From contig JAICKM010000380.1 of the NCBI GenBank assembly GCA_025927935.1, forward strand, positions 1 to 6,822: a stretch of 6,822 nt of DNA. Direction: 5' to 3'. A program made the position numbers and the translations under genes. Each line of letters begins with the position of its first letter. Position 1 is the stretch's first letter. The notes below the pieces were generated by a model. It was not told the origin of the DNA and made no database searches. It saw only the letters and a program-made list of their open reading frames with translations. Positions 5,689-6,822 of this stretch are shown here, one piece after another. Source of the stretch: Chloroflexia bacterium (GTDB lineage Bacteria > Chloroflexota > Chloroflexia > QHBQ01 > JADMIH01).

Positions 5689-6822
5689 ATGGACACACGG
5701 ATCTCACGTCCCGGCGGCGCGCCGGCGACGGGTGCGGACGCCGGGCAACACGCGTTAGCCGCGCCACCGGTGAGCAGCGTGGCGCGCCCGCCCTACCCAC
5801 CCAGTTGGATAGACCGGCTGACCGAATGGGTGCGCCGCCTGCCGCTACCGGCCGGGATCGTCTACCTGGGAGTAGGGCTGGTTCTGACTCTGATGTACAT
5901 AGCGACCCTCCTGCCGTCCGCCCTGTGGTCAAGCGGCACGCTGTCTCTGACTACCGTCGTGCTCTACAGCTTCCTGAACGGCATGACCTGCGCATATATC
6001 CCAGGGCTGATCCACTACCTGGATGACGCGGCAGGTGCGGCACTTGACCGATTTCGCCCGGTAATGACAGCCGATGAGGACGAGTACGACAAACTCTGCT
6101 ATCAACTCACCACGCTGCCGGCCCGCCCTGTCTGGATTGCTTCGTGGCTTGGCGTCATCTACACGTTTGCTGCGCGACTGTTCATTACGGCGACCGCTCC
6201 CAGTTCAAACGCGGCCGCCGGGTCGCCGGTCGTGATGGTGCTGATTGAAGTCTTCGATATCATGATCTATGTGCTCGTAGCATTGACAATCTACCATACG
6301 CTGCACCAGTTGCGTATGGTCAACACCATCTACACAAAACACACCCGCATCAACCTCTTTCAGCTTGGTCCCCTCTACTCGTTGTCCGGTTTGACGGCGC
6401 GCACGGCGATCGGTATCGGGATACCGACCTACCTGTGGTTCCAGGCCAACAGTTCCGTCATGCCGGGAGTAGACACCTCAAACATTATCCGGACAGCTTT
6501 TCTGAGTATCATGATCATTGGCACGTTCATCTGGCCGCTGCTGGGCGCTCATAGTCTCCTGGAAAAGGAAAAGCAGCGGCTGGCCGACGACGTCGCGGGC
6601 CGGATCGAAAGCACCATTGCCACCCTGCACCACCTCGCCGACAGCGGCAAACTGGACGCCTACGGACCGCTGAAGGGCGTACTCGACGGGCTGTTGACCG
6701 AGCAAGGCGTGATCCAGAAGCTGCGCACCTGGCCGTGGCGGACGGAGACAGTGAGCAGTCTCGGGCTGGCCTTCCTCTTGCCGATCATTATCTGGGTCGT
6801 GCAGCGCGTGCTGGAGCGCATC
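5689..6822 (+). CDS. Multi-pass membrane protein of unknown function (partial, C-terminus cut)
   Basis: The frame from the ATG at 5689 stays open for 378 codons to the window end with no stop, so the gene is real but truncated. After a Pro/Ala-rich, low-complexity N-terminus (1-40), I see seven likely membrane segments: about 55-75, 85-108, 147-168, 181-203, 237-252, 268-288 and 357-373. Between the last two lies a soluble stretch of about 70 residues. It starts with a charged helix (LLEKEKQRLADDV, 290-302) and ends in a WPW motif (348-350) just before the final segment. A second soluble loop (about 109-146) is acidic (TADEDEYD). No transporter, kinase or protease motif is evident. The last visible residues (VVQRVLERI) look like the basic end of a final helix, so little may be missing. 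It follows the propeller-like gene by 28 bp in the same direction and is probably in the same operon and complex. I cannot name the family. Confidence 0.78.
   Translation, partial: MDTRISRPGGAPATGADAGQHALAAPPVSSVARPPYPPSWIDRLTEWVRRLPLPAGIVYLGVGLVLTLMYIATLLPSALWSSGTLSLTTVVLYSFLNGMTCAYIPGLIHYLDDAAGAALDRFRPVMTADEDEYDKLCYQLTTLPARPVWIASWLGVIYTFAARLFITATAPSSNAAAGSPVVMVLIEVFDIMIYVLVALTIYHTLHQLRMVNTIYTKHTRINLFQLGPLYSLSGLTARTAIGIGIPTYLWFQANSSVMPGVDTSNIIRTAFLSIMIIGTFIWPLLGAHSLLEKEKQRLADDVAGRIESTIATLHHLADSGKLDAYGPLKGVLDGLLTEQGVIQKLRTWPWRTETVSSLGLAFLLPIIIWVVQRVLERI

Overview
This is a high-GC bacterial window with all supportable genes on the + strand. The gene content fits a Chloroflexota bacterium, perhaps Anaerolineae. 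The reasons are an actinobacterial-style PbpA-like transpeptidase, a ParB/sulfiredoxin-fold protein of a kind I associate with Chloroflexota, high GC, and strong third-position GC that opens long false reading frames on both strands. The assignment is inference and no marker gene is present.

Left part (1-1928). The window opens on the last 18 codons of an upstream gene with a very acidic C-terminus. After 8 bp comes a complete 620-residue penicillin-binding transpeptidase. All three catalytic motifs are intact, and three membrane segments are predicted where one is usual. In actinobacteria a PbpA-type enzyme follows a RodA/FtsW-type glycosyltransferase, so the truncated gene may encode one, but its 18 visible residues cannot show this.

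Junction (1929-2163). This 235-bp gap holds a 9-bp GC-rich hairpin just after the transpeptidase gene. A perfect TATAAT box lies so close to the next ATG that the transcript is probably leaderless. I read it as the boundary between two transcription units.

Right part (2164-6822). Four tightly packed genes follow. They encode a calcineurin-like metallophosphoesterase of a subgroup lacking the first-motif histidine, a cysteine-free ParB/sulfiredoxin-fold protein (the two genes overlap by 11 bp), a single-pass membrane protein with an extracytoplasmic helical region and propeller-like repeats, and a multi-pass membrane protein cut by the window end. The spacings (11-bp overlap, then 19 bp and 28 bp) suggest one operon: two cytoplasmic proteins with possible nucleotide or phosphate chemistry and two membrane proteins. 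Their joint function is unknown. This group is the best candidate here for an undescribed system.

I found no tRNA, rRNA, CRISPR array, insertion sequence, attachment site or origin.
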